Numbered from the stretch's first letter, positions 1 to 11,861 are shown. The stretch is 64,000 nucleotides of DNA from Procambarus clarkii (GCF_040958095.1 NC_091230.1:7077926-7141925), one strand, 5' to 3'. A program made the numbers and translations. Notes: a model not told the origin generated them from the letters alone.

Positions 1-2156
1 AGTTCACCCGGGGCATATAACAACCAGCTCACCTGTAACAACCAGCTCACATGTAACAACCAGCTCACATGTAACAACCAGCTCACATGTAACAACCAGC
101 TCACCTGTAACAATCAGCTCACCTGTAACAACCAGCTCACCTGTAACAACCAGCTCACATGTAACAACCAGCTCCCATGTAACAACCAGCTCACATGTAA
201 CAACCAGCTCACATGTAACAACCAGCTCCCATGTAACAACCAGCTCACATGTAACAACCAGCTCCCATGTAACAACCAGCTCACATGTAACAACCAGCTC
301 ACATGTAACAACCAGCTCCCATGTAACAACCAGCTCACATGTAACAACCAGCTCACATGTAACAACCAGCTCCCATGTAACAACCAGCTCACATGTAACA
401 ACCAGCTCCCATGTAACAACCAGCTCACATGTAACAACCAGCTCCCATGTAACAACCAGCTCACATGTAACAACCAGCTCCCATGTAACAACCAGCTCAC
501 ATGTAACAACCAGCTCACCTGTAACAACCAGCTCACCTGTAACAACCAGCTCATATGTAACAACCAGCTCCCATGTAACAACCAGCTCACATGTAACAAC
601 CAGCTCACATGTAGGTAACAACCAGCTCACCTGTAACAACCAGCTCACATGTAACAACCAGCTCATCTGTAACAACCAGCTCACATATAACAACCAGCTC
701 ACAAGTAACAACCAGCTCCCATGTAACAACCAGCTCACCTGTAACAACCAGCTCACATGTAACAACCAGCTTACATGTAGGTAACAACCAGCTCACCTGT
801 AACAACCAGCTCACATGTAACAACCAGCTCACCTGTAACAACCAGCTCACATGTAACAACCAGCTCACCTCTAACAACCAGCTCACATGTAACAACCAGC
901 TCACATGTAACAACCAGCTCCCATGTAACAACCAGCTCACATGTAACAACCAGCTCACATGTAACAACCAGCTCACATGTAACAACCAGCTCACAAGTTA
1001 CAACCAGCTCACCTGTAACAACCAGCTCACATGTAACAACCAGCTCCCATGTAACAACCAGCTCACATGTAACAACCAGCTCACATGTAACAACCAGCTC
1101 CCATGTAACAACCAGCTCACCTGTAACAACCAGCTCACATGTAACAACCAGCTCACATGTAGGTAACAACCAGCTCACATGTAACAACCAGCTCACCTGT
1201 AACAACCAGCTCACATGTAACAACCAGCTCACCTGTAACAACCAGCTCACATGTAACAACCAGCTCACCTGTAACAACCAGCTCACATGTATCAACCAGC
1301 TCACATGTAACAAACAGCTCACATGTAGGTAACAACCAGCTCACCTGTAACAACCAGCTCACCTGTAACAACCAGCTCACAAGTAACAACCAGCTCCCAT
1401 GTAACAACCAGCTAACCAGTAACAACCAGCTCACCTGTAACAACCAGCTCACCTGTAACAACCAGCTCCCATGTAACAACCAGCTCACAAGTAACAACCA
1501 GCTCACCTGTAACAACCAGCTCCCATGTAACAACCAGCTAACCTGTAACAACCAGCTCACCTGTAACAACCAGCTCACCTGTAACAACCAGCTCCCATGT
1601 AACAACCAGCTCACAAGTAACAACCAGCTCACCTGTAACAACCAGCTCACATGTAACAACCAGCTCACATATAACAACCAGCTCACCTGTAACAACCAGC
1701 TCACATGTAACAACCAGCTCACCTGTAACAACCAGCTCACATGTAACAACCAGCTCACATGTAACAACCAGCTCACCTGTAACAACCAGCTCACCTGTAA
1801 CAACCAGCTCACCTGTAACAACCAGCTCACATGTAACAACCAGCTCACATGTAACAACCAGCTCACATGTAACAACCAGCTCACCTGTAACAATCAGCTC
1901 ACCTGTAACAACCAGCTCACCTGTAACAACCAGCTCACCTGTAACAACCAGCTCACATGTAACAACCAGCTCACATGTAACAACCAGCTCACATGTAACA
2001 ACCAGCTCACCTGTAACAACCAGCTCACCTGTAACAACCAGCTCACATGTAACAACCAGCTCACATGTAACAACCAGCTCACATGTAACAACCAGCTCAC
2101 ATGTAACAACCAGCTCACATGTAACAACCAGCTCACATGTAACAACCAGCTCACAT
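1..2156. repeat. 18-bp minisatellite (about 119 copies)
   Basis: Tandem array of the unit AACAACCAGCTCACATGT and close variants (CACCTGT, CCCATGT, CACAAGT), running in from the left window edge. Because 18 is a multiple of 3, several frames stay open for hundreds of codons on the minus strand; these are not credible genes. A 4-base insert (AGGT) appears in isolated units near 613, 777, 1159 and 1327, anticipating the 22-bp form that takes over downstream. Confidence 0.97.
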
Positions 2157-2637
2157 ATAAACAACAACCTGCTCACATGAAACAACCAGCTCATATGTAG
2201 GTAACAACCAGCTCACATGTAGGTAACAACCAGCTCACATGTAGGTAACAACCAGTTCACATGTAGGTAACAACCAGCTCACATGTAGGTAACAACCAGT
2301 TCACATGTAGGTAACAACCAGCTCACATGTAGGTAACAACCAGTTCACCTGTAGGTAACAACCAGTTCACGTGTAGCTAACAACCAGTTCACATGTAGGT
2401 AACAACCAGCTCACATGTAGGTAACAACCAGCACACATGCAGGTAACAACCAGCTCACATGCCGGTAACAACCAGCTCACATGTAGGTAACAACCAGCTC
2501 ATATGTAGGTAACAACCAGCTCACATGTACGTAACAACCAGCTCACATGTAGGTAACAACCAGCTCACATGTAGGTAACAACCAGCTCACATGTAGGTAA
2601 CAACCAGCTCACATGTAGGTAACAATCAGCTCACATG
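2157..2637. repeat. 22-bp derivative of the 18-bp minisatellite (about 21 copies)
   Basis: The 18-bp unit extended by AGGT repeats in tandem with few substitutions (CAGTTCAC, GCCGGT, TACGT). It follows directly on the 18-bp array and ends in unique AT-rich sequence at about 2638. A short transition near 2157-2200 contains disrupted units. Confidence 0.95.
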
Positions 2638-2964
2638 GCCTATATGATCTTATTAATTGTTCAGTGTGTGCCTCATTAAATTATTAATTTAGACTATTTT
2701 AATCTATTCTGTTATCTTTCAGTATTCTCACTAAATTATACCTTTAGTATTTCCGTTCAGTTATTAGTGTTGAAAACTCCTGTACTGTTGCAGGAACTAC
2801 AGACTCCACAGTGTAATAGTCTATGTCTGAATCATCATTAGGTATCACCTTTATATTGTACATCGTTTGTTATTTTTCTTTAACATTTTCACTTATACAC
2901 AAAGAAATCACATTAACGAGAATGTTCACATTCTCAGTTATGTCAGCCAACTTATCTTTCAGTA
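2638..2964. other. AT-rich spacer, nothing recognised
   Basis: No coding frame, tRNA-like block or repeat unit could be recognised. It immediately precedes the ATG of the 36-bp-repeat reading frame, so a promoter could lie here, but no convincing core-promoter element was identified. Confidence 0.6.
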
Positions 2965-4478
2965 TTGTGTTTACAACTTTACACCTTTAAATATTTAAAT
3001 TTGTTCTTAATTATTCTAAGTTTTGCGGGAAACGCTTTGCGTAATGTGTCTTCATTAGTATGTGTACTATCTGTCCCTGCAAGTGTCCGTTACTCTTATG
3101 TTCCACCTGTCCCTGCAAGTGTCCCTTATTCTTATGTACCACCTGTCCCTGCAAGTGTCCCTTACTCTTATGTACTACCTGTCCCTGCAAGTGCCCCTTA
3201 CTCTTATGTTCCACCTGTCCCTGCAAGTGTCCCTTATTCTTATGTACCACCTGTCCCTGCAAGTGTCCCTTACTCTTATGTTCCACCTGTCCCTGCAAGT
3301 GTCCCTTATTCTTATGTTCCACCTGTCCCTGCAAGTGTCCCTTATTCGTATGTACCACCTGTCCCTGCAAGTGTCCCTTATTCTTATGTACCACCTGTCC
3401 CTGCAAGTGTCCCTTATTCTTATGTACCACCTGTCCCTGCAAGTGTCCCTTATTCTTATGTACCACCTGTCCCTGTAAGTGTCCCTTATTCTTATGTACC
3501 ACCTGTCCCTGCAAGTGTCCCTTATTCTTATGTACCACCTGTCCCTGCAAGTGTCCCTTATTCTTATGTACCACCTGTCCCTGCAAGTGTCCCTTATTCT
3601 TATGTACCACCTGTCCCTGCAAGTGTCCCTTACTCTTATGTTCCACCTGTCCCTGCAAGTGTCCCTTATTCTTATGTTCCACCTGTCCCTGCAAGTGTCC
3701 CTTACTCTTATGTTCCACCTGTCCCTGCAAGTGTCCCTTATTCTTATGTTCCACCTGTCCCTGCAAGTGTCCCTTACTCTTATGTACCACCTGTCCCTGC
3801 AAGTGTCCCTTACTCTTATGTACCACCTGTCCCTACAAGTGTCCCTTATTCTTATGTTCCACCTGTCCCTGCAAGTGTCCCTTATTCTTATGTACCACCT
3901 GTCCCTGCAAGTGTCCCTTATTCTTATGTTCCACCTGTCCCTGCAAGTGCCCCTACTCTTATGTACCACCTGTCCCTGCAAGTGTCCCTTACTCTTATGT
4001 ACCACCTGTCCCTGCAAGTGTCCCTTACTCTTATGTACCACCTGTCCCTGCAAGTGTCCCTTACTCTTATGTACCACCTGTCCCTGCAAGTGCCCCTTAC
4101 TCTTATGTTCCACCTGTCCCTGCAAGTGCCCCTTACTCTTATGTACCACCTGTCCCTGCAAGTGCCCCTTACTCTTATGTACCACCTGTCCCTGCAAGTG
4201 TCCCTTACTCTTATGTACCACCTGTCCCTGCAAGTGTCCCTTACTCTTATGTACCACCTGTCCCTGCAAGTGTCCCTTACTCTTATGTACCACCTGTCCC
4301 TGCAAGTGTCCCTTACTCTTATGTACCACCTGTCCCTGCAAGTGCCCCTTACTCTTATGTACCACCTGTCCCTACAAATGCCTCTTACTCCTATGTTCCA
4401 CATGTCCCTACAAGTGTCCATTACTGTTATGTTCTTTCTTCACACATTCTGTTTAATAAATATTATTATTATTACTGA
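2965..4478 (+). CDS. Candidate repetitive Pro/Tyr/Val-rich protein (unverified, one frameshift)
   Basis: No recognised family. A frame from ATG 2965 starts with a hydrophobic N-terminus (core LNLFLIILSFA, residues about 11-21) that resembles a signal peptide, then enters a 12-residue repeat PVPASVPYSYVP repeated about 24 times. Near 3953 one T is missing from a CCTTACTC motif. The same repeat then continues one frame over to a stop at 4478, and restoring the base gives 504 codons. The two commonest unit variants fall at third codon positions only in this frame (Tyr TAT/TAC and Val GTA/GTT); in the other plus frames they change amino acids. Commonest replacements are Val to Ala, and rarer Ala to Thr or Val. 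This is what purifying selection on a protein would give, but a minisatellite whose unit is a multiple of 3 stays open by chance, and no intron, promoter or transcript evidence is available. The frameshift could be a sequencing error. Confidence 0.3.
3069..4432. repeat. 36-bp minisatellite (about 38 copies)
   Basis: Tandem 36-bp unit containing CTGTCCCTGCAAGTGTCCC followed by TTA(T/C)TCTTATGT(A/T)CCAC. Units are highly homogeneous. The last three (about 4370-4432) are diverged (CTACAAATG, CACATGTCCC), as is usual at array edges. All frames on both strands are open because the unit is divisible by 3. Confidence 0.97.
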
Positions 4479-4587
4479 CAGTGAAAGAAAGACCCAATAT
4501 ATGTGTAAGATTATTATCAACCAAATATGCAGATGTAACCTGAGTCTTTCTCATGGTACTGAATACACTTAGGAATTGTATACAATT

Positions 4588-4765
4588 AGTGTAAACAATC
4601 ATTCAGAACCTTGTATACTACATATTTCAAACTAAAGCTGAAGTATGCGGCTCCAGCATGGAGTCCAAATCTAGTGAAACACAAAATGACGTTAGAAAAG
4701 ATTCAGATGTATGCCACGAGGCTAGTCCCCGAGCTGAGAGTTATGAGCTACGAGGAAAGATTCTG
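4588..4765 (+). pseudogene. LINE-A RT C-terminal fragment
   Basis: A short piece of the region downstream of the RT core, translating to motifs shared with the other LINE-A copies in this window (YAAPAW-like, LVKHK, YATRLVPELR, MSYEER). The 5' and 3' parts are missing, and the fragment ends exactly where a 38-bp tandem repeat begins. It is too short to encode anything functional. Confidence 0.8.
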
Positions 4766-4915
4766 TCCTGTCGTCTCTAGTGTATAGGGAAGAGTGTAGG
4801 GTATCTTATCGTCGCCTGGGTATTGGGGAGAGTGTTGGACATCCTGTCGTCTCCTGGGTATTGGGGAAAGTGTGGGGTATGCTGTCGTCCCCTGGGTATA
4901 GGATAGAGTACTTCG
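4766..4915. repeat. 38-bp short tandem repeat (about 4 copies)
   Basis: About four copies of a 38-bp unit carrying CCTGTCGTCTCCTGGGTAT and GGGGAGAGTGT. It abuts the LINE-A fragment with no spacer. Confidence 0.8.
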
Positions 4916-5224
4916 AACACTCTCTGATTTCCGGTTCAGTTTTCCTTCTAGTTGGCTAGTTATCCGTTGTGTCTCGTGTCCATTGTTGATGGTGACGGTA
5001 AACATTGAATTTTGTACCTAACTCATCAAGATTGTAACTTGCTTAGCTAAATGAATTATGGGGTTCAGTCCCTGAGCCCTTCATGTGTCTCTGTAACCCT
5101 TTTCACTACTGCCCACAAGATGGGTATGGGGTGCATAATAAATAAACAAAACCTACTAACTAGTTTTATGTTGATATAAGACTTTGCTAAAATATACCTT
5201 TCCATCATACATGATATATTAGAT
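4916..5224. other. Non-coding spacer
   Basis: No gene recognised. 5010-5150 has the look of a dispersed-repeat 3' end (ends TGCATAATAAATAAACAAAACC), but it occurs only once in the window, so this is not proven. Confidence 0.4.
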
Positions 5225-5350
5225 TAAGGACCTGCCCAAAACGCTATGCGTGTTAGTGGCTTTGTATGAATGTACAAATACCAATCTTATGTAATTTCAC
5301 CAACCCATTGTATCTTCTTGTAAATATATATTATTATTATTATTATTACA
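5225..5350 (+). repeat. Dispersed repeat with (ATT)n tail, plus orientation
   Basis: Contains CACCAACCCATTGTATCTTC and TGTACAAATACCAATCTTAT and ends in (ATT)n. A clear inverted homologue lies at 35959-36150 with the tail on its left. A matched body and a simple-sequence tail in two independent places indicate a short retroposon-like family. Confidence 0.75.
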
Positions 5351-5475
5351 AATAAAAGCGAGAGTTTACATTAAGCAAACCACGTGTTGAGGATATCCAC
5401 TTCCTACACTGACAAGCTCTCTGTTACAAGATTACGCTCTATGAATTGTTTTGGTTCTTGCTGCTATACTAGAGT
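5351..5475. other. Spacer, nothing recognised
   Basis: Unique-looking sequence between the ATT-tailed repeat and the 41-bp array. Confidence 0.5.
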
Positions 5476-6553
5476 ATGATGTATATTAGCACCAGTTATC
5501 TTAGTGGGACACAGGGGTGATGTATATTAGCACCAGTTATCTTAGTGGGACACAGGGGAGATGAATATTAGCACCAGTTATCTTAGTGGGACACAGGGGT
5601 GATGAATATTAGCACCAGTTATCTTAGTGGGACACAGGGGTGATGAATATTAGCACCAGTTATCTTAGTGGGACACAGGGGTGATGAATATTAACACCAG
5701 TTATCTTAGTGGGACACAGGGGTGATGTATATTAACACCAGTTATCTTAGTGGGACACGGGAGTGATGTATATTAACACCAGCTGTGTTAATGGGACACG
5801 GGAGTGATGCATATTAACACCAGCTGTGTTAGTGAGACACGGGAGTGATGTATATTAACACCAGCTGTGTTAATGGGACACGGGAGTGATGTATATTAAC
5901 ACCAGCTGTGTTAGTGGGACACGGGGGTGATGTATATTAACACCAGCTGTGTTAGTGGGACACAGGGGTGATATATATTATCACCAGCTGTGTTAGTGGG
6001 ACACGGGAGTGATGCATATTAACACCAGCTGTGTTAGTGGGACACGGGAGTGATGTATATTAACACCAGCTGTGTTAGTGGGACACGGGAGTGATGTATA
6101 TTAACACCAGCTGTGTTAGTGGGACACGGGAGTGATGCATATTAACACCAGCTGTGTTAGTGGGACACAAGGGTGATGTATATTAACACCAGCTGTGTTA
6201 GTGGGACACGGGAGTGATGCATATTAACACCAGCTGTGTTAGTGGGACACAAGGGTGATGTATATTAACATGAGCTGTGTTAGTGGGACACAAGGGTGAT
6301 GTATATTAACACCAGCTGTGTTAGTGGGACACAAGGGTGATGTATATTAACACCAGCTGTGTTAGTGGGACACGGGGGTGATGTATATTAACATGAGCTG
6401 TGTTAGTGGGACACGGGGGTGATGTATATTAACATGAGCTGTGTTAGTGGGACACGGGGGTGATGTATATTAACATGAGCTGTGTTAGTGGGACACGGGG
6501 GTGATGTATATTAACACCAGCTGTGTTAGTGGGTCACGGAGGTGATGTATATT
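5476..6553. repeat. 41-bp minisatellite (about 26 copies)
   Basis: Period 41 (for example GATGTATATTAACACC-type starts at 6093 and 6134). Two regional subtypes are visible: the first units read TTAGCACCAGTTATCTTAG, and later units AACACCAGCTGTGTTAG. A further subtype with ACATGAGCTG occurs in the right half. The change from left to right shows local amplification of successive variants. Confidence 0.97.
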
Positions 6554-7350
6554 GTTACGTTATTCCTCTTCATATTTGTGGATTCCACATCTTCCTACCG
6601 TCCTCAATACTAGCATGCTAAATCAACACCAAGACCCGCCAGCCATGTGTAGAGAAACGTTTTGATCATGGCCCCCCCCCCCCTCCCCAGTCTACGAGAG
6701 TCGCCTGCCAGGGGGCTTGTCGGCTGATATTTCAACACAAGATAACGACCCTTATCCTGTCGGCTGATCGTTCCAACCCTTGCTACTCACTCTCTCGACG
6801 TGGTCTTGACTACGACGCACGAAGGAAAACGTTCAGCACAGTGTATTAAGTGTACAGTCACCTTAGATTTAAAAGTAATATAAATATTTATTTGCGTTTG
6901 CTAAGTCTTAAGCCAAATTTCCAGTTTTTTTTGGTGTCATTACTTGTTTGATATTATTTTATGTAAAGTTTATAATTTTTTGTTTAAGTAAAGAATTTAA
7001 ATGTTTGTTATCTCTTGTTTTTTCCCCTTCAACTGCCCCACACCGTAAAGGACGTAAGCAGCTGTATTTTAATTTGCTTAACTTTTTTTTTTTTGCTTTA
7101 TGTGAGTCAGGCATTTCCCATCTGCCAGGGTAGTACGCACCAATTATTTTTGCGTTTCTAAACGTGATAAAAACGACATTTCATTTTTTCGGCACGTTTT
7201 CAATTACGTTTAAAGCGGGAAAAAAACGTGAGTTCGTAACGTTTTAATAAAAAGTGTTTTAAATGTAATGATATAACGTTTTAGAACAAAGGTTTTTAGA
7301 ACGTTAATTGTAATGATTAATTATTGGATTTATTAGGTATAATTATCATT
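6554..7350. other. Non-coding sequence with homopolymers
   Basis: Contains a poly-C run near 6669-6685 and poly-T runs near 6925 and 7084. 6554 starts TGTTACG-like, which could be an LTR edge, but no partner LTR was found. The short frame at 6948-7133 has no recognisable domain. Confidence 0.4.
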
Positions 7351-8092
7351 ATTGAATTCAAAAAGAGACAGAGCGAGGAGAGAGAGACAGAGAGAGGGAG
7401 AGGAGAGAGAGAAAAGAGACAGCGCGAGAGAGAGAGAGAGGAGAGGGCGACAGAAAGGAGAGAGGGCGAAAGAAAGAGAGAGAAGAATTAGAGAGAGAGA
7501 GAGAGAGAGAGAGAGGTTGAGAGAAAGAAGCAAAAAGAGTGAGAAGAAGAGAGACAGAAAGTGAAGAAGAAAGGGAAAAGAGAAGGAGACAAAGAAGAAG
7601 AAGAGAGAGAAGAAGAGTGACGGAGAGAAGAAGGAATGAGAGAGAGAGGGGGGAGACCGAAGGGAGAGAGAGGATAGAAGGGAGAGAATGAGAAGAAGTA
7701 GAGAGAGAGAGTGAGAGAGAGAAGAAGAGTGAAATATAGAAGAAGAGAGAGAGAAGAGTGAAAGAAGAAGAGAGAAGGAGAGAGAGAGAGAGAGAGAAGA
7801 AAGAAAGATGAGAGAAAAAGAAAGAAGAGAGAGAGAATACAGAGAGAAGACAAAAAAGGGAGAGAATAGAAAGAGAGAGATAGAGCGAGAAGGGGGGAAG
7901 AGAGACAGAGAGATGAGAGAGAAGGAGAGAAAAGCGAGAGAGAAGAGAAGAATTAGAGAAAAGCGAGAGAGAAGAGAAGAAGAAGAGAGAAAGTGTGATG
8001 AAAGAAAAAGAGGAGAGAGAGAAAGAGAGAGAAGAAGAAGAGAGAAGAAGAGATAAGAGAGAGAAGAGGAGAAGAGGAGAGAAGAAGTTCTT
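7351..8092. repeat. Long polypurine GA-rich low-complexity tract
   Basis: About 740 bp almost purely A and G on the plus strand (GAGAGA, GAAGAA, AAGAGA mixtures). It generates spurious Glu/Arg/Lys-rich frames (+) and Ser/Leu-rich frames (-). A related 65-bp GA tract lies at 8361-8425. Confidence 0.95.
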
Positions 8093-8667
8093 AAAATATT
8101 ACCCCATTTTGCACCCCCCCCCCCCCCTTCAAGAAAACGTAAGATTTTAAGGTTTGACAGATGTTGATCTTCTCGTTTGAGGAGCTGTTCACTTGAGACA
8201 GTTAAGCAAGTCCCAGCTGTGTCTAGGTACAAGTGACAGGATGAACAACCCAGCGGAGTTTTCTTCCTATTGGGGGATGTTGTACATGCTGATATGGCCG
8301 TGTGACCACTCACAGGCTGAGTGACGCTGCCCAATAAACTCGCCCCTCGGGGCAAAATTTAAAAAGAGAAAACGAGAGAGGTAGAAGAAGAGAAATAGAA
8401 GGAGAGAAAGAGAGAGAGAGAGAGATGGCTGGTGGTGGTATACCATGGGCAGGCAGGAGCGACGATCCTGAGAGGCCTACAACAGCTAGAGTGACACCGA
8501 CTGCCAGCATGGTCTACCCTACCAACCTTTTGACCACAGACCAAGCCTGGCAGTATCGTATTACACTCCAGGCCTCAAGCATCATCATACCCACACACAA
8601 CACAAAACAATGCCCACCTATAAGTACATTAATTCCACACACTATCACACACACACACATACAGGCA
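8093..8667. other. Spacer between GA tract and LINE-A copy 1
   Basis: Holds a poly-C run (about 8115-8128), a 230-bp segment (about 8130-8360) with no recognised domain, a short GA tract (8361-8425), then unique-looking sequence with CA-rich patches near 8590-8665. No gene is supported. Confidence 0.45.
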
Positions 8668-10035
8668 AGTGTCCTTAACTTGTATACCATACAAGGTGAT
8701 GGAGAAGATCGTGAGAAAAAACCTGGTAGCACATCTGGAGAGGAGAGACTTCGTGACAACCCATCAACATGGGTTCAGGGAGGGTAAATCTTGCCTTACA
8801 GTCTTTACAGAATTCTACGATCAGAAGACAAAGATTAAGCAGGAAAGAGAAGTATGGGCGGACTGCATTTTTTTTGGTCTGTCGGAAAGCCTTTGACACA
8901 GTACCCCGTAAAAGGCTGATGCATAAGATGGAGAAACAGGCAGGGAGTAACTGGTAAGGCGCTCCAGTGGATAAGTGGATAAGGGAGTACCTAAGCAATA
9001 GGAAGCCGAGAGTTACAGTGAGGGATGAGACCTCAGATTGGCATGAAGTCACCAGTGGAGTCCCACAGGACTCGGTACTCGGACCTATCCTGTTTCAGAT
9101 ATACGTAAATGATCTCCCAGAGGGTATAGACTCATTCCTCTCAATGTTTGCAGACGATGCCAAAATTATGAGAAGGATTAAGACAGAGGAGGACAGCTTG
9201 AGGCTTCAAGAAGACCTGGATAAGCTGCAGGAATATTCGAACAAATGATTGTTAGAGTTTAACCCAAGCAAATGTAATGAAATGAGGATAGGTATAGGGA
9301 GTAGGAGACCAGGTACAAGGTATCATTTGGGAGATGAAATACTTCAGGAGTCAGAGAGAGAGAAAGACCTGGGGGTTGATATCACGCCAGACCTGTCCCC
9401 TGAAGCTCATATCAAGAGGATAACATCAGCGGCATATGCCAGGTTGGCTAAGATAAGAACGGCCTTAAGAAACTTGTGTAAGGAATCTTTCAGAACATTA
9501 TATACCACATATGTCAGAGCAATCATGGAGTATGTGCCTCCAGCTTAGAGTCCATATCTATAGTCAACCATAAGACTAAACTGGAAAAGGTTCAAAGGTT
9601 TGCCACCACACTAGTACCCGAACTGAGGGGTATTAGCTACGAAGAGAGACTACGGGAATTAAACCTCACGTCACTGGGAGACAGAAGAGTTAGAGGGGGA
9701 CATGATCACCACATACAAAATTCTAAGAGGAATTGATAGAGTAGATAGAGACAGATTACTTAACACAAGGGGCACATGCACTAGGGGACACAGGTGGAAA
9801 TTGAGTGCCCAAATGAGCCATAGAGACTTTAGAAAGAACTTTTTAAGTGTCAGAGTAGTAGACAAATGGAATGCATTAGGAAGCGATGTGATGGAGGCTG
9901 ACTCCATACACAGCTTCAAGTGTAGCTATGATAGAGCCCAGTAGGCTTAGAAACCTGTACATTAGTTGATTGATAGTTAAGAGGCGAGACTAAAGAGCCA
10001 GAGCTCAACCCCTGTAAGCACAACTAGGTAAGTAC
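8668..10035 (+). mobile_element. LINE-A copy 1, 5'-truncated non-LTR retrotransposon with RT remnant
   Basis: Non-LTR reverse transcriptase remnant, jockey/CR1-like. Readable pieces in order: the region before the catalytic core (8669-8790), KAFDTVP (about 8889), WIREYLSNR (8968 on), SGVPQDSVLGPILF (about 9055-9096), FADDAK (about 9148-9165, the catalytic Asp pair), then the thumb and C-terminal region to about 9940. The 3' UTR follows with AGAGGCGAGAC and ends near TAGGTAAGTACA plus CA repeats. Breaks: a T-run expansion at 8869 shifts frame, TGA at 9246-9248 replaces a Trp codon, TAG at 9546-9548 replaces another Trp codon. The family normally also has ORF1 and an endonuclease, absent here by 5' truncation. 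Confidence 0.88.
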
Positions 10036-10137
10036 ATACACACACATTCCCACAAACACACACACACACTCACACACACACAGGGCGACCCACACAACAC
10101 AGCTCTCATTTGCTGAAATGATTAAAAAGAGCCCTGA
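10036..10137 (+). mobile_element. CA-rich tail, then 5' piece of LINE-A copy 2 ORF1
   Basis: 10036-10080 is CA-rich simple sequence following copy 1. From about 10090 a plus frame reads into an ORF1-like sequence that is cut at 10137 by the BEL/Pao element. The same frame resumes at 17714 after the second target duplication, so the retrotransposon landed inside this LINE. Confidence 0.6.
10133..10137. repeat. Target-site duplication CCTGA (left)
   Basis: CCTGA directly precedes the left LTR and recurs directly after the right LTR at 17709-17713. Five bases is usual for BEL/Pao integration. Confidence 0.75.
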
Positions 10138-11157
10138 TGTGGGAACCGACCTGTGAGATTTATATTTATTTAATTTATATGAATTTATATAGAATTTATA
10201 TATACGTTAATTTATATATTTCGATAGCAATTAAGTGGACTGTATTCCTGCAATAATCTCACAAATCGATCGTTACACATTAGGGGGGGGATATTGAATT
10301 TATATATATGCAGCCAATCAAACTACAATATTAAACTACATATTAGTATACATTGAGGAGGTTCCTTATCTTATTATACAGCAGGCTTAGTTCACCAGAT
10401 ATAACTAGGATGTAGATACCAAATTTTCTCGTGTGAGGCAGCTTCCATCACCCAGTAACTGGTGCACAAACTTTGCTTTCTCTTCTTGACCTGTCAAAGG
10501 CACTAGCTATAAAGCCAGAATCCTAATATATGACAGCTATAGCAGAGAAAACACTGTACAATGAACCAAATAAGGACCAAGGCTTAATTACCTTTTTTGA
10601 GTCGATCATTTGTGCTCTCACTGGTTCGCCCAAAATATCTACCTAACATTAATGGCCAAAAATGATTAGATAAACGGGTTTCGGAAAGACACCTTCCTTG
10701 TATTTGTTGACAGCGTGTTGATGATGGAAGACCACTACTCTGATCTTCGTCACACTTCGTCCAAGAGAATTTATAGGAGCTGTTACTTGCTCCAACGACT
10801 CTGGTCTTAACAACAATGGCTGACCACTCCCTCACCACTGACGCTACTGGCCTACATTGTCCAGATAGAAGTAAGTGATAGAAGGGTCACATTTACTCTA
10901 TTTTGATTCTGATAATTAAATTAATTTATATGTGATGTTTTTATGATGGTAAAGTCCAAAGACTAATGTATTTAAGAATAATTCCCAGCAGAATAGCTGG
11001 TGAATTTATAATAGTATGTGGCAATGATATCCCGTTTTCTATAGACGGAAAATTCCACTACAAGTTACATTTTCTATGGGTTAACTTGTGTATACAATGG
11101 CAGCAATATTATCTGCAATTGCATTGATATTAGTAATTGGTGTCGGATTTTCCGACA
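10138..11157 (-). repeat. BEL/Pao-like LTR, left copy (3' LTR)
   Basis: About 1.02 kb, nearly identical to 16672-17708 over its whole length. On the minus strand it begins TGTCGGAAAATCCGACACC and ends CCCACA. A small minus-strand frame of 84 codons at 10584-10838 is kept in both LTRs with two amino-acid differences, more simply explained by LTR identity than by function. It lacks a 9-base segment (TTTGTATGA-like) present in the right copy near 16763. Confidence 0.9.
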
Positions 11158-11861
11158 TAATTCCCAGGGGGAGGGGGGGCTGTGCACGGGTCGAAGTCCA
11201 ATTTAGAGCAGACGAACATCGATACTCCACCTTCGAATTATTAGATAAATTTTATGTTAGTAGTTAGTAATCACACATTTGTGTGTCTGTTCGTACAAGA
11301 CGGATGTCCCGTACTAGAGTTACAGGGGGTTAGAAGTCTAATGCGAATTCATTTCCCTGTTAACTCTTGAAGGCTAAAATTCAAGCCTAAATACATATTA
11401 TTTAACCCAGAAGACTGGATGTGATCAAGTACTACAGTCAAGTATGATTCAGGGACAGCAGTGAGATCAGTGACATTAGATATAACTTGAAGTTTGTTCA
11501 GGTAACTGGTCACTGATATATAAACACTGAGGCCCATGGAATACATCTTGATTAAATAATAAATGTATCAAAATCAGTCATCAGATTTATTGGGGTTTAA
11601 TTTAGTTAATTGATTCAGAAGATTGAATAGCCCATCATTAAAGTAAAGAATGGTTCTGAGACTGCAGTGGGTTCAGTGACATTGGTCGCAGTCACTTGTA
11701 GCTGTTTAGGCTACTGTTCACTGATTTGCCACTGAGGCCTCATGAACTCATCTTCAGCTTTAAATGCTGATATTAACATCAACCTCTGTTACTATAGTCA
11801 GCTGTAATCTCCTTAGTATAATGCTACTGGAGAAATATAATCAGCTGACAAATTTAGATTT
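11158..11861 (-). other. Internal 3' region of the BEL/Pao-like element, no pol
   Basis: About 700 bp between the peptidase frame and the 3' LTR. It contains short near-duplicated motifs (CCTCATGAACTCATCTT-type against CCCATGGAATACATCTT; CAGTGGGTTCAGTGACAT against CAGTGAGATCAGTGACAT), suggesting an internal duplication. No RT/IN signature is seen. Confidence 0.55.

Noticed and set aside
4..2194. Minus-strand frames of 160-250 codons in the 18-bp array
   Set aside because: Consequence of a repeat unit divisible by 3. Overlapping frames are equally open and variants are not concentrated at synonymous sites.
5476..6553. CRISPR-like array
   Set aside because: Units are contiguous with no spacers; the same holds for all other arrays in this eukaryotic window.
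7333..8355. 340-codon Ser/Leu-rich minus frame
   Set aside because: Mostly the GA tract read backwards. The first 70 residues come from a non-repetitive segment with no recognised domain.
6554..8360. An LTR starting TGTTACG at 6554
   Set aside because: No second LTR, no duplication and no retroelement coding sequence nearby.
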